DNA from: JAUWCL01 sp964599375
Lineage (GTDB): Bacteria; Krumholzibacteriota; Krumholzibacteriia; Krumholzibacteriales; Krumholzibacteriaceae
DNA length: 64,000 nucleotides
Direction of reading: 5' to 3'
Assembly (NCBI GenBank): GCA_964599375.1
Contig: CAZREW010000001.1
Span: 62,001 to 126,000, forward strand
Below the pieces are notes generated by a model, which saw nothing but the letters and a program-made list of their open reading frames with translations, was not told where the DNA came from and made no database searches. The number at the start of each line of letters is the position of its first letter. The first letter of the stretch is position 1. A program made the translations under genes and the position numbers. Of the stretch, positions 25,547-35,400 are shown one piece after another.

Positions 25547-28500
25547 TTACAGAGATATGAGCATATAGGTCCGGATCTCCCACTCCGTGCCGTTCGGTCC
25601 CGGTGCCGTAGGGTCGCACTCGAGGGTTCCGCCGATTCCGGGCAACCTCTCCGGGCAGTAGCGGTTCGAGTACTCGTCGAGCGACCTCCACAGGCCCCTT
25701 ACCCCGATCCGTGTCTGCGGGAACCCGAACCAAGTCGGCTTCCCTATCGCGTACGACAGATCCCCCATAAGGTGAAGAGGGAAGGTCATGTTGAAGTCGT
25801 GGTGGTAATCATACGGACCGAAATCGTTGACCTTGACGAATGTCGCAAAAGACCACTTGTCCATCGTGATACGGGCATCGACGCTGAAACGCTTGACGAG
25901 CCTCGAGTCGTCGCCGCGCGGCTCCGCCGTGCCGGCCAGGAAGTGGGTTACGAGCCGGCTGCTCGCCGACAGCTTCGACGCCGTTCGTCCCCATACTTCC
26001 CACAGGTCACGGGGAGGAGTCGCCCCGGGGAAGGCGAAGTCTGTGACGCCGTCCTCCAGGAACCCGATCGAGGCATCCATCGTGGTCGGCATGTGCCTGA
26101 AGACGTAGCCAAGGCTCCAGGCAAGCTTCGCGTCCTCGCGAATGTCATTGTCCCAGGCCCACATCCAGGTAGCCGGAGTGGGATCGTGAGTAAGGATGAG
26201 CTCGCCGGCGACCATCTCCCTCTGGTACCGGACCGCGAATGGATCGTCCACGACGTTACGCGGCACTCCCGGCGCCGGCGCGTCCCCCGGTATCGGGCCC
26301 TCGATCGGTTTCTGCCAGAGGAAGTTGGGCCCGATCTGGAAATTGCCGAAGTTTACGGCGAGTCCGGTAGTGATGCTCCTGTTGTCGTACCACCCGCTGT
26401 CCACCAGCTTCCAGCCGGTGAAGTTCTGGACGGCCGTCGGCCCTCCGTCGGCTACGAGGCCCTGGAACGCGGCCTGCGCGTACCAGTGCCAGCGGCCGGC
26501 CTCGAATGTGACCTTACCCTTGCCTCCCAGGGCGTCGCTGGCACTGATATGGTCGAGGTAGATCAGGTAACTGTCCCCCACTTTTTCGGCGATCTGGAAG
26601 GCCTCACCCTTCTTCGTCGACCCGGCCCAGATACCGCCCAGTTCGAAGCCGAGCCTGCCCCAGTTAGATTTTGCGGCTAGCGTGGCCCTGCGCGTCGGCT
26701 CCAACGGGATGACAGAACTAGTGGAAACCTCCGACTGCCTGGCAAACTCCTCCTGGTAGAGGCCGGTGACCGTAGCCCTCCCGACCTGTCTCGAGTACTT
26801 GATGATGACCGCCGGGTTGGCGCCCCAGTACATCTGCGGGCCGAATGCGATCTTGAGACCTTCGAGTTTCTGCTTCAGGGTCATCTCAAGTCCTACAGGG
26901 GCTTCGGCGTTGTAAATATCGATGTTCTCGCCGTAATACGCGTCCCTGTAGATCCCGAAGAAGTCACCCTCGTATCCCCAGTGCGTGTGCCCCGTACGGT
27001 AGTAACCGTCGAGGCGGAACCATGGCTCGTCCCAGGTCACCGAGGCGCCGTATACCTTGACCCTTTCAATATCATCAAGGTTGAGAGCCTTCCCATTTTC
27101 GAGCCTCACCACCTGGCGGCGGCCCCGGTTCTCATAAAAGATCTCGTCGATTGGGTTTACAGCCACGTGGCCGAGGATGTTAAGCGAGAGTGTGCCGGTA
27201 AAGTTCTGCGCGGGCTTTACCTCGAACTCGGTATAAAAAGACTGCATATGATCGAATCCGAGATAGGAAGGATAACTCTGCTGCGGACTCTCCGCTTTGG
27301 GCGTGCTGATGTACGATCCGCCAGTGCTGTAAGTCTCGAACTCCATCCGCACATTCGACACCCTGACCTTCTCGGTCTGTTCGACGACCATCGCATCGTG
27401 GTCGGACCTCGCTTCAAGCACGAATGTCATCGGCGCGAGAGCTTCGAAATGCTCCCTGATCGTCTTGATGTCCGTCCCGGGAGCGAACGGATCGAGCTTG
27501 AATGCCTTCTGCAGGGCGTAGTATGCCGCTCTCGGATAGATCTCGAAAAGTCCCCTGTTGTCTGGAAAACCCTTGGCGGTGATTCCCCACCACTCCTCGT
27601 TCATGTTGTTCTGGCCCTTAACGAAGTCGGGATAGGCGTCGTCCGGCCACGATGCGTTCGTGTCATGAAAATCGAGGCGGCTCTCCTGCCCGAACTTCCA
27701 CCAGCCGTCGGACCACTGGAAGATGAACCCTCCGATGGCGTTCCCCTCGCGGCCCTTGCCGTAAGATTGCTCGTAGATCTCCTCCCACTGCCCGAGAAGG
27801 AAGCGGGCCTGCGTCAGCTGGTCCTCTCGCATGTTTTTCTCGTCCCAGGCGTCGGCCCCGAACTCGGTGAACATCACCGGTATGCCGAGCTTCTGCCTGA
27901 CCACGGAGAAGAAGTCACGCGCGGATATTCCTCTGTACACGTTGGACCCCAGGATATCGAGGTTCCTGCACTCCTCGGCGAGTATGTCGATGTACTGAAG
28001 GTCACCGTTCGCCAGGGCGACGGGCCTGTGTGAGTCGACGGCCTTTATAGCGTCCGTCACGTCGCTGTACAGGGTGTACAGGTACCTGGCTCTCGCCTCG
28101 TCGCGCTGCCCCTCGGGAAGTGCCTCGACCTCGGAGGAAGACCAGTGGAGACCGTAGTTGTTCTCGTTGCCGAGGAGCCAGAAAAGCATCCCGGGCGTTT
28201 TCTCGAAACCCTTGACCATGTTCACGATGTCGGCTGTGATCGCCTCTCGCATCTTCGGATCGGAATAGTCGATCGATGGGTACCAGATGCCGTCCACGGT
28301 GAATCCGTACCTTCCCATCGGGTGGTTGACCACGGTGTAGATGCCGTAGTTCCTGTAAATATACTCGACCCATCGGGGCGGGATGCCGACGTACTGGCGG
28401 ATGACATTTACGCCCATGCCGCTGAGCAGGGGCATCTCCCGGTCGAGGACCTCTTTGATGAAATCATCCGGTTGTACCCAGAGACTGTAGAGGTAGTTCT

Positions 28501-28708
28501 CGCCGATCGGGACGTAGTCCCAGTTCATCCCGAAGATCATGAAGTCGCGTCCGTCGACCTCGATCCTGGAACCCTCAGCGTCGTTGATGACCTTTACCAG
28601 GGGGGCGGCCTGCGCCTGGATCCCTGTCTGCATGGAAAAAATGATCATGATGGCGAACAGGACCGTCATGATCCCCGGTCCACCTTTTCTGTTCAGCATT
28701 GCTTTCAC
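25547..28708 (-). CDS. GH2-type TIM-barrel glycosidase fused to an outer-membrane beta-barrel
   Basis: About 1053 residues with a signal peptide (ending near IQAQAA). The N-terminal half (about 35-430) is a GH2/GH-A-type TIM barrel: DGRDFMIFGMNWDYVP, acid/base Glu in FWLLGNENNYGLHW (E182 counting from the GTG) and nucleophile Glu in PVMFTEFGADAW (E282). The C-terminal half (about 450-1053) has alternating amphipathic strands rich in aromatic residues (RLDGYYRTGHTHWGYEG, RWHWYAQAAFQGLV, GNFQIGPNFLWQKP, GEWEIRTYMLISL-like end), as in outer-membrane porins. The GTG at 28708 has AGGAG six bases upstream; the in-frame ATG at 28714 touches that ribosome site. A surface-anchored exo-glycosidase is my inference; the exact family is unassigned. 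Confidence 0.82.
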   Translation of the reverse strand: MKAMLNRKGGPGIMTVLFAIMIIFSMQTGIQAQAAPLVKVINDAEGSRIEVDGRDFMIFGMNWDYVPIGENYLYSLWVQPDDFIKEVLDREMPLLSGMGVNVIRQYVGIPPRWVEYIYRNYGIYTVVNHPMGRYGFTVDGIWYPSIDYSDPKMREAITADIVNMVKGFEKTPGMLFWLLGNENNYGLHWSSSEVEALPEGQRDEARARYLYTLYSDVTDAIKAVDSHRPVALANGDLQYIDILAEECRNLDILGSNVYRGISARDFFSVVRQKLGIPVMFTEFGADAWDEKNMREDQLTQARFLLGQWEEIYEQSYGKGREGNAIGGFIFQWSDGWWKFGQESRLDFHDTNASWPDDAYPDFVKGQNNMNEEWWGITAKGFPDNRGLFEIYPRAAYYALQKAFKLDPFAPGTDIKTIREHFEALAPMTFVLEARSDHDAMVVEQTEKVRVSNVRMEFETYSTGGSYISTPKAESPQQSYPSYLGFDHMQSFYTEFEVKPAQNFTGTLSLNILGHVAVNPIDEIFYENRGRRQVVRLENGKALNLDDIERVKVYGASVTWDEPWFRLDGYYRTGHTHWGYEGDFFGIYRDAYYGENIDIYNAEAPVGLEMTLKQKLEGLKIAFGPQMYWGANPAVIIKYSRQVGRATVTGLYQEEFARQSEVSTSSVIPLEPTRRATLAAKSNWGRLGFELGGIWAGSTKKGEAFQIAEKVGDSYLIYLDHISASDALGGKGKVTFEAGRWHWYAQAAFQGLVADGGPTAVQNFTGWKLVDSGWYDNRSITTGLAVNFGNFQIGPNFLWQKPIEGPIPGDAPAPGVPRNVVDDPFAVRYQREMVAGELILTHDPTPATWMWAWDNDIREDAKLAWSLGYVFRHMPTTMDASIGFLEDGVTDFAFPGATPPRDLWEVWGRTASKLSASSRLVTHFLAGTAEPRGDDSRLVKRFSVDARITMDKWSFATFVKVNDFGPYDYHHDFNMTFPLHLMGDLSYAIGKPTWFGFPQTRIGVRGLWRSLDEYSNRYCPERLPGIGGTLECDPTAPGPNGTEWEIRTYMLISL

Positions 28709-28731
28709 CTGCATCTCCTTTTCAGATAGTG

Positions 28732-28948
28732 TCAGGGTCCGTCGTCGACCGCGTTTGCGGCGATGACATCACGATACATCAACGCGCTGTCTTTTGGAAT
28801 ACGTCTCTGCGTCCAGTAATCGACCATGACGAACCCGAATCTTTTCGTATAGCCGCGTGTCCGCTCGAAGTTGTCGAAAAGCGACCAGATGAATTACCAG
28901 GCAAACGGCGCTCCATATGAAGCCATCGGGAAATCTCTTAAGCGTCAT
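28732..28948 (-). pseudogene. GH1 beta-glucosidase remnant with a massive internal deletion
   Basis: Reading the minus strand from the ATG at 28948 gives MTLKRFPDGFIWSA, the standard GH1 N-terminus (compare FPxGFxWGxA). The frame then breaks, and about 40 bases later another frame gives FIWSLFDNFERTRGYTKRFG, then FVMVDYWTQRRIPKDSA and LMYRDVIAANAVDDGP with a stop at 28734. That is the classic GH1 C-terminus (WSLxDNFEW...RFGxxxVD...R.pKdSa). Some 380 central residues, including both catalytic Glu, are missing. A GGGAG ribosome site still precedes the ATG. The downstream stop lies 24 bases before the GH2-barrel start, so this was once the first gene of that operon. An assembly collapse could also give this. 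Confidence 0.8.
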
Positions 28949-29127
28949 CGGAAGTCAGCTCCCGGACGGATCATCGTCCTCCTGGTGGAAAATTCCCCAC
29001 GCAGCAGCTCTCCCGCATGATCAAGTAAAAGAGGATGAACGGTCAGATTTTAGAGGTCAGCTGGAAAAATGGCAAACCTTAAGTCGATGCCAGGGCTATC
29101 ACCTTATCGTTTCAGTCACGTACTCCG
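28949..29127. other. Gene-free stretch upstream of the GH1 remnant
   Basis: This stretch has no credible gene on either strand. It should hold the promoter of the minus-strand GH1-remnant/GH2/GH30/transporter operon, but I see no clear -35/-10 pair. A partly repeated sequence, GGTCAGATTTTAGAGGTCAG (29041-29060), is reminiscent of the terminal repeats of IS21-type elements, without a transposase; that resemblance is weak. Confidence 0.4.
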
Positions 29128-29156
29128 TTGAATAATAATGAGATTTATGTTATAAT
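29128..29156 (+). promoter_or_regulatory. Sigma-70-type promoter for the secreted GH16-like gene
   Basis: TTGAAT (29128-29133, four of six to consensus) and a perfect TATAAT (29151-29156) are separated by 17 bases in an AT-rich pocket of a GC-rich genome. Transcription would start near 29163, giving a leader of about 100 bases before the TTG start codon at 29262. Confidence 0.7.
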
Positions 29157-29261
29157 GATTTGCAGTTCGATCAGGTCATTCTCAAGGCAGCGCCCATCAT
29201 ACCGATACTGGTGAAACGGATGAACTGTTTTCTGACCGGAACACATCGTCAGGAGGGCAGA

Positions 29262-30857
29262 TTGACAAAGCAAAGGATGCTTATTCTGCTTCTGGGTGTC
29301 GCTATGCTCAGCGCGGCAGGGCCACGCAGCACCGAGGCGCAGTGCATCCTCGCTAATCCCAGTTTCGAGATCAGCGACGACGGAGCCAACAACTTCAGAG
29401 GCTGGGAGCAGTTCGGTGTTGTCGGAACATCGGCAATGGCGACTCACGGCTCCGTCTCGGCCGTCGTAAAGGGACCGGACTTGGGCGGATGGGACGTTTC
29501 GGCCTACTGGCAGCGCTTCGACACGGCACCCGGAGAGCAGTGGACGGCAACGGTGAACGCCTGGCACATCAATGATAATCCTGTCACCGGCCAGTCCAGG
29601 GGGATACTCAACATCGAATGGCGCGATTCCGGCGACAACCTGATAAACTACGAATCCCACGAGGTAATAATCGCCTCGACACCCCTGGATGAAGTACAGA
29701 AATTCTCAGTCACAAGCGGTCCGGCCCCTTCAGGAACGGTCGCGACTCATTTCCTCCTCGCGGTGCTCCAGAGCCCGACCGACCCCCCTCCGGACGTCTA
29801 TTACGACCAGGCCACCTTCTACAATGTCGGTCCCCCTACGCAGGACGAAAAGCAGTGGGTGGATTTCCCGGGCGGTACGACCATAGAATTCAGCGGGAGG
29901 ACCTGGCGCGTGAAAGGCCCCGGTTACTACGGCCCCGGCCCTAATCTCTTCAACGATTCCTCCGCGTCGGCCTGGGTCGACGTCGACGACAGGCTCCACG
30001 TAACGGTCAGGAATATTGGAGGCGCATGGTACAGCTCGGAGGTGGTCCCCGAGGAAGCGCTCGGATACGGAGACTATATTTTCACGACTGTCGGCAGGCT
30101 CGATCAGCTTGATGAAAACGTCGTCCTCGGCCTCTTTCTGTGGGAATACGGACCCTGCTATGACTACTCGTATACATGGTGGGGCGCCTACAACGAGATC
30201 GACATCGAGTACAGCCGTTGGGGAGATCCGGGAAACATCATCGGGCAGTTTGTCGCCCAGCCGTACGACTGGCCCGGCAATATAGACCGGTACGACTACA
30301 CATTTTCCGACGGCGAGCTGACGAGCCACGCCTTCCGCTGGCTCCACGACAGGGTCGAGTTCCGCTGCTGGCGGGGCGGCCCCCAGGATGAATCGCCTTC
30401 GAACATGATCCATGAGTGGACATACTACGGGCCGCAGATACCGAGGCCTGAGCAGCCTCGCGTACATATAAACCTTTGGCGGAACGGCGACCCTCCGACT
30501 TCCGACCAGGAGGTCGTCATCGACAGGTTCGCGTTCTACCCGGTAGGAGTAACGGCTGACGCGCAGCCTCCGGCTTTTCCGGCAAACCACCTCTCCGTCG
30601 CGGTCCCCAATCCGTTTAATCCAAGCACTACCATAAGGTATTCTATCGAGAAAGGAGGAAGGGCAGAACTTACAATCTATGATATCGCGGGACGCAGGAT
30701 CCGCACGCTTTTAAGCGGCTTCGTCCCGGCTGGTGACCACGAGGCCGTCTGGAACGGACGAGACGACAGTGGCAGGCCGGCAGCTTCCGGCGTATACTTC
30801 TATCGTCTCCATACGGATGGATTCGCGGAAACCAGAAAGATGGTCCTTCTGAAATAA
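29262..30857 (+). CDS. Secreted GH16-like (EIDIE) protein with N-terminal CBM and C-terminal sorting domain
   Basis: This 531-residue protein starts at a TTG with AGGAGG five bases upstream, giving a clean signal peptide (MTKQRMLILLLGVAML...TEAQ). A CBM4_9-like domain (about 28-188: ILANPSFEISDDGANNFRGW, DVYYDQATFYNVG) is followed by a jelly-roll domain (about 200-440) carrying GAYNEIDIEYSRWGDPGN, with the GH16-type triad E312, D314, E316 in the lichenase-like ExDxE form. A FlgD-like/T9SS type A domain closes the protein (about 450-531: VPNPFNPSTTIRYSIEKGG ... ETRKMVLLK). It is likely exported and attached or released by the C-terminal signal. Substrate is presumably beta-glucan; the GH16 assignment is moderately secure. 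Confidence 0.82.
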   Translation: MTKQRMLILLLGVAMLSAAGPRSTEAQCILANPSFEISDDGANNFRGWEQFGVVGTSAMATHGSVSAVVKGPDLGGWDVSAYWQRFDTAPGEQWTATVNAWHINDNPVTGQSRGILNIEWRDSGDNLINYESHEVIIASTPLDEVQKFSVTSGPAPSGTVATHFLLAVLQSPTDPPPDVYYDQATFYNVGPPTQDEKQWVDFPGGTTIEFSGRTWRVKGPGYYGPGPNLFNDSSASAWVDVDDRLHVTVRNIGGAWYSSEVVPEEALGYGDYIFTTVGRLDQLDENVVLGLFLWEYGPCYDYSYTWWGAYNEIDIEYSRWGDPGNIIGQFVAQPYDWPGNIDRYDYTFSDGELTSHAFRWLHDRVEFRCWRGGPQDESPSNMIHEWTYYGPQIPRPEQPRVHINLWRNGDPPTSDQEVVIDRFAFYPVGVTADAQPPAFPANHLSVAVPNPFNPSTTIRYSIEKGGRAELTIYDIAGRRIRTLLSGFVPAGDHEAVWNGRDDSGRPAASGVYFYRLHTDGFAETRKMVLLK

Positions 30858-31005
30858 CGTCAGTGCTGTCGGCTACCAGTCCGGTGGACCGGTAGGCACG
30901 GATTAATCGAGCCGGGGCGCCATAAAGAAGGCAAGCGAGCAGGTATTTTCAGTTCAGACGAGCTATGAAGCCAAACGGTCCGCTCGTCACCAGAGGAGGC
31001 TAAGG

Positions 31006-32421
31006 ATGAAACGTTTATACTGTGTATCATTGCTTGTGATCGGGCTGCTGGCCTTCTCGGCCGTCGGTTCCCGGCCGTTCGCACAGACGAACATGCTGGT
31101 CAATCCCGGCTTCGAAGCCCTGGGCGGCTCATACGACGGATGGTTCACCTTCGGAGGCGGGCCGAACATCTCGACTGCCGCGACCGACAATATCATCCAC
31201 ACTGGTGATGCTGCTTCGAAGATCTACGGCGAGTTCACCGGATGCCCGGATGCCGGCACCTTCACAACAGGCGGCTACGGCCAGCTCTTTACACCTGTAG
31301 TCGGCAACGTCTACGAATTCGGCGGATACTCATTCGTATCGAGCGCCGACACGATCCCGGGCACAAACAACTGTGATAACAACCGCTGCATCGCCAAGGT
31401 AGTATTCTTCAATGCGACTGTCGGTGGAGCGGAGATCTCGAGTAACGAGATAGTAATTGGCGACTATTCGACTCCGCGCGATGAGTGGATCGAGTTCTCC
31501 GTGTCGGCGATCGCACCGCCCGGAGCACTGCGCGTGGAGGCACTGATCCTCTTCCTTCAGCCCCTATGCGACGGCGGCTCCGTCTTTGTCGACGACTGCT
31601 GGCTTTATGAGAGCGGCCCCGTTGTCGAGCCGAACATCCTCGTCAATCCAAGCTTCACCGGCAGCCTGGCCGGATGGGAAATCTTCGGAAACGTGTACCT
31701 TGACACAAGGAACTGGGCCGTTCGCACGCCTACGGGTTGCGCGAAGCTATTCAGCACGTTCGTTCCCGGTTCCGATTCGGGAATGTTCCAGCTGTTCCCC
31801 GCAGATCCCGGCTCGATCTGGAAACTGGGCACCAACTCGCTGACCACCTGCCGCGAGAACCCGATCGAGGGGACCAACGACAATTTCATAACGTCCAAGA
31901 TGGTATTCTATGACGTAGACACACTGGAACTTGACGCGGTCGAAACGGTCATCCTCGACAGCGATTCACCGATGGGAACATGGACCCACCATGAGCTGAT
32001 CGGCACCGCTCCCGAGAACACCGTTTTCGTGAGAGCCTACATCCTCTTCATCTCGCCCTCGCTGCTCGGCGGAGCAGGCTGGGTGGATGACATATCGCTG
32101 TACCAGACCGGCGCGACCGACGCCGAGCCGATGCCGGGAGCGCAGGGCATCACCCTTCACCAGAACGTTCCCAACCCGTTCAACCCGACTACGCGCATCG
32201 ATTTCGAGATCGAGAAGGGCGGGACTGTCGACCTGAGCGTCTACGACGTCGCCGGAAGGCTCGTCGCGAACATCTTCCAGGGGCGGCTGGGCGAGGGCGC
32301 CCACCAGGTCACATGGAACGGAAAGACTAATAGCGGCACCACGGCCGCCACGGGAGTCTACCTCTACGTCCTCAAGACAGAGACTGGGATAGCTTCCAGG
32401 CGCATGGTGCTTCTGAGATAG
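31006..32421 (+). CDS. Secreted protein with two CBM4_9-like domains and a C-terminal sorting domain
   Basis: The 471-residue protein has a signal peptide (about 1-26, ending FAQ) and two tandem galactose-binding-like jelly rolls: about 28-205 (MLVNPGFEALGGSYDGWFTF ... SVFVDDCWLYESG) and about 208-370 (ILVNPSFTGSLAGWEIFGN ... GWVDDISLYQTG). Each begins with the CBM4_9 pattern NPxFExxxxxGW and ends with a VDDxxLY strand. The final ~85 residues are the FlgD/T9SS-type domain (NVPNPFNPTTRIDFEIEKGG ... ASRRMVLLR). There is no catalytic domain, so this is probably a secreted carbohydrate-binding accessory for the GH16-like gene 148 bases upstream. GAGGAGG precedes the ATG. Confidence 0.82.
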   Translation: MKRLYCVSLLVIGLLAFSAVGSRPFAQTNMLVNPGFEALGGSYDGWFTFGGGPNISTAATDNIIHTGDAASKIYGEFTGCPDAGTFTTGGYGQLFTPVVGNVYEFGGYSFVSSADTIPGTNNCDNNRCIAKVVFFNATVGGAEISSNEIVIGDYSTPRDEWIEFSVSAIAPPGALRVEALILFLQPLCDGGSVFVDDCWLYESGPVVEPNILVNPSFTGSLAGWEIFGNVYLDTRNWAVRTPTGCAKLFSTFVPGSDSGMFQLFPADPGSIWKLGTNSLTTCRENPIEGTNDNFITSKMVFYDVDTLELDAVETVILDSDSPMGTWTHHELIGTAPENTVFVRAYILFISPSLLGGAGWVDDISLYQTGATDAEPMPGAQGITLHQNVPNPFNPTTRIDFEIEKGGTVDLSVYDVAGRLVANIFQGRLGEGAHQVTWNGKTNSGTTAATGVYLYVLKTETGIASRRMVLLR

Positions 32422-32446
32422 CCAATGTCAGCAATTCTCTGCCGAC

Positions 32447-32480
32447 AGGGCCGGGCCTGGAGCGATCCGGGGCCGGCCCT
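32447..32480. terminator. GC hairpin between convergent genes
   Basis: AGGGCCGG (32447-32454) and CCGGCCCT (32473-32480) form an 8-bp perfect stem in the 63-base gap between two convergent stops. Only CGCTTT follows on the plus strand, so it is a weak intrinsic terminator at best. Confidence 0.4.
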
Positions 32481-32484
32481 CGCT

Positions 32485-35400
32485 TTATCTGAGGAGCTCT
32501 TCGGGGATATCGACCTCGATCCGCGACAAGACGCCGAGCCTGTCGAAGATAGAACTGCTCAGGTCCCTGTCGAGGCTGTCCCCGTCGATCGTGGAGGATG
32601 AACTGTCGGCCGTCGTGAGCCGGATCACGGCTCCTGCCCCAGAGACACGGTATATCACCGGCACCTGGCAGAAGGTAAAGGCCAGAGAGCCTTCCGGCAG
32701 ATCTATCGACCTTTTTTCCCCATCGAGATCGTAATAGCTGAATTCCCCTCTTTCCTCGAGGAACTCATCTCTCTTCAAAAGGACAGGCCTGAAACTCAGT
32801 ATACCGTCCTTCACGATGACGCCTAGCTCGCCGAACCGGGTCAGGATCTCTTCCTTGACCTGGCCGGTCATGCCCGGCTGCCGCGCTCCGCCGCGGGGAG
32901 GAGTATGCGAATATGGATCGAGAGGGAAGGCGCCGTATTCCGACGCGGTCTTTTCGAAGCACAGCCCCGACCGTATGCGGTAGTAGAGATCCGCCAGCCT
33001 GTCCAGATACCGGCTTCCCTCACCGCCGCCCGCAGCCGCGAGCACTACCTCCTGAGCGGCCAGCAGCAGCTTGGAGACCATGTGCCAGTATATGCACCCC
33101 AATCCCTCATAACCGTACATCGTCCCGGAACGGCCCGTGAAAGACCTGTGGTCGAAGACCTCCTCGAAGAGACCGAGTACTGCCTTCCCGTCGGTCCCCG
33201 AGACCCTGGCCCGCCGTCCGCTCTGTTCAAGCCGTTCCAGGGCGGCCGAAAGGTCGGCCGCGTTCGAGAGGTCGCCGTTGAAGCGCAGGATGCCGTCAGC
33301 GTCGCGTTCCACGATCGAGCCGTCTTCCGCTTCGAGCAGTCCGCGGATCAGGGGGATCGACATCGCCTTTTCCTCAGGCACGATGTTCTTCTCCATGAAA
33401 GCGGGCAGCTCTCTTTCGGGATAGAGCATGAAGCTGCGCTGATCCTCCCTGAACATCGCGCTTCCGAAGAGCGCCTCGAGCATCCCGGAGCCCTCCTCCG
33501 GCCCTATCTCGCCCGAGCCGAGCGCCGCCACCTGGCCCTCGAGCATCTCGTAGAGATGCCTGACGGACGCCTCCTTTCCGTCATCGGAAAGCTCGAGGAG
33601 GTTATAGGAGTGGTAGAGACCATCGTCTCTCCTGTTGGCGCGTATCGCGTGGTCGAGCCACCCGATCGCCGTCCGGCAGAAACGCGCGGCCCTTTCCGTA
33701 TCCACGCCGGCCTTTCCCGAAAATCCCGCTGAGTAGACCTTTTCCCTGTAATCCGAGAATGCCGTCCCAAGCAGATCGAGGATCCTCTTCCTGTCCCGGT
33801 CCCCGATCGTTTCCGGCCCGACAACCCTTTTCTCGCTTTCGAATACGGATTCGATCGAGCCGAACCAGCCGGCGACCTCTGAAGAGACCGGCAGTTCAAC
33901 GCTTTCCATTCCTTCGAGCAGGCCAGCGATGAAGGCGAGGTGCCTCCTCAGGTGGCACAGGGTCACCACCGATATACCGCTGCCGACCAGCGCGTTGTTG
34001 GCGTCGTTCCATTCTGGCCTCTGCGTGTTCATCCATACCCCGCCGTCCGGGACGAGGCTGGAAAGCTTCGCCAGGACCGGTACGAGGAGCTTCTCGAACA
34101 GGTTGACATGATAGACCTTCCCGTCCGGGCCGTGCACGAGACGGCCGTCCGAACCCGCGGCCGCGACCCGCGCGGCCACCGTGCCGGCGAGCTCCGCATC
34201 GTAGTCGACCGTGGCGTATGGGTTCTCCAGGATCTTCTCATACGGCCTGATCCTGTAAGGCACATCGGCGTATGAGAAGATGTCCCTCGAAAGCATCTTC
34301 TCCAGCGTGCCTGGATAATGGCGCGATTCGGCCTCGAGGAATCTCAGGAGGTAGATGATCTGATGGTCGCCCCAGTATCCTATGTAGCTCCAGGGATCGT
34401 CCGGATCGACCGTCTCCCAGTCAATGCCTTCCCTGGTTATCCTGTAGGGGTTGAATCCATCGATCGTCGAGGCGTTCACGAATTTCGCGATCATGCCGCG
34501 CAGAAAGCCGGGGTAGCTCGCGGCGAGCGCCTCCCAGTTCTGGAATATGTCGCGCCAGTTCCCCTCGTACCTCAGCAGGCGCCGGCCGCCCTCCTTGAGG
34601 CGTATCGAGAATCGGTTCCATGGCCTGCTGGGATCTCCGTGCCGCCGCCCGAAGTACAGGGGCAGATACTCGTGACAGAGGCGCTCTAGATCCGCGTCTC
34701 CCGACCGGCCCGCCAGATCGATAAGCTCCTGAAAGGTCAGCCCGTCGGGGAGCGACGAGATAAACTCCCCGTTTCTCTCCGCAGTCTGCCTGTTGCGAGT
34801 CCGGATGAATTCCCCGAGATCGCCGGCCGGGATCCTGTAGTTATCAGCGAAGACGCCGCCACGCATATTGTTGAAAAGGACGTTCGCGAAGTGATGCGCC
34901 GTGGCTTCCTCGCTTCCCGTGAGTTGTAGCCCGTCGGCGGTAGCCACGTTTTTCTTCAGGTTCTTTTCGGCCTCCTCGAGGCTTTCCTCGATCATGCCGC
35001 CGATATCGCCTCCCCCGAGTATGAGAGCCCTGAGCGCCGCAATATCCACGTGGCTCTTTCCAGCGTCGGCCGCTATATGCCACTTCCCGGCTTCACCCTC
35101 CGCCAGCTCCATCCGCATCGAGATCAGATAGTTCCCCCGGCATCCCGTAAGTACTCGCTCGGGCGTCACCTGGTCGCGGCGCCTGAATCTATCGACCGCT
35201 CCGGCCGACAGGCTGACTTCGAAACCGGTGTCGGCGCAGCACCAGACCGTGTTAGCACGAAGCTCCTCGGCGGCTTCGGCTCGATCGATGATCCTCGATG
35301 TGAGGGAGTAGATGCAGAGTTTCGAGCGGGGATCACAGTCGACCCTCTTATATGCGTCTACGAGCGAGCTGAGCTGCTGGTAAAGCAGCAGGGGGGCGCC

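Noticed and set aside
29041..29100. Possible IS21-type end (GGTCAG repeat)
   Set aside because: Only two short repeats, no transposase, no matching opposite end found; resemblance rests on memory.
28917..29135. 72-codon plus-strand frame upstream of the GH16-like gene
   Set aside because: No ribosome site or recognisable protein; it covers the GH1 remnant in the reverse direction.
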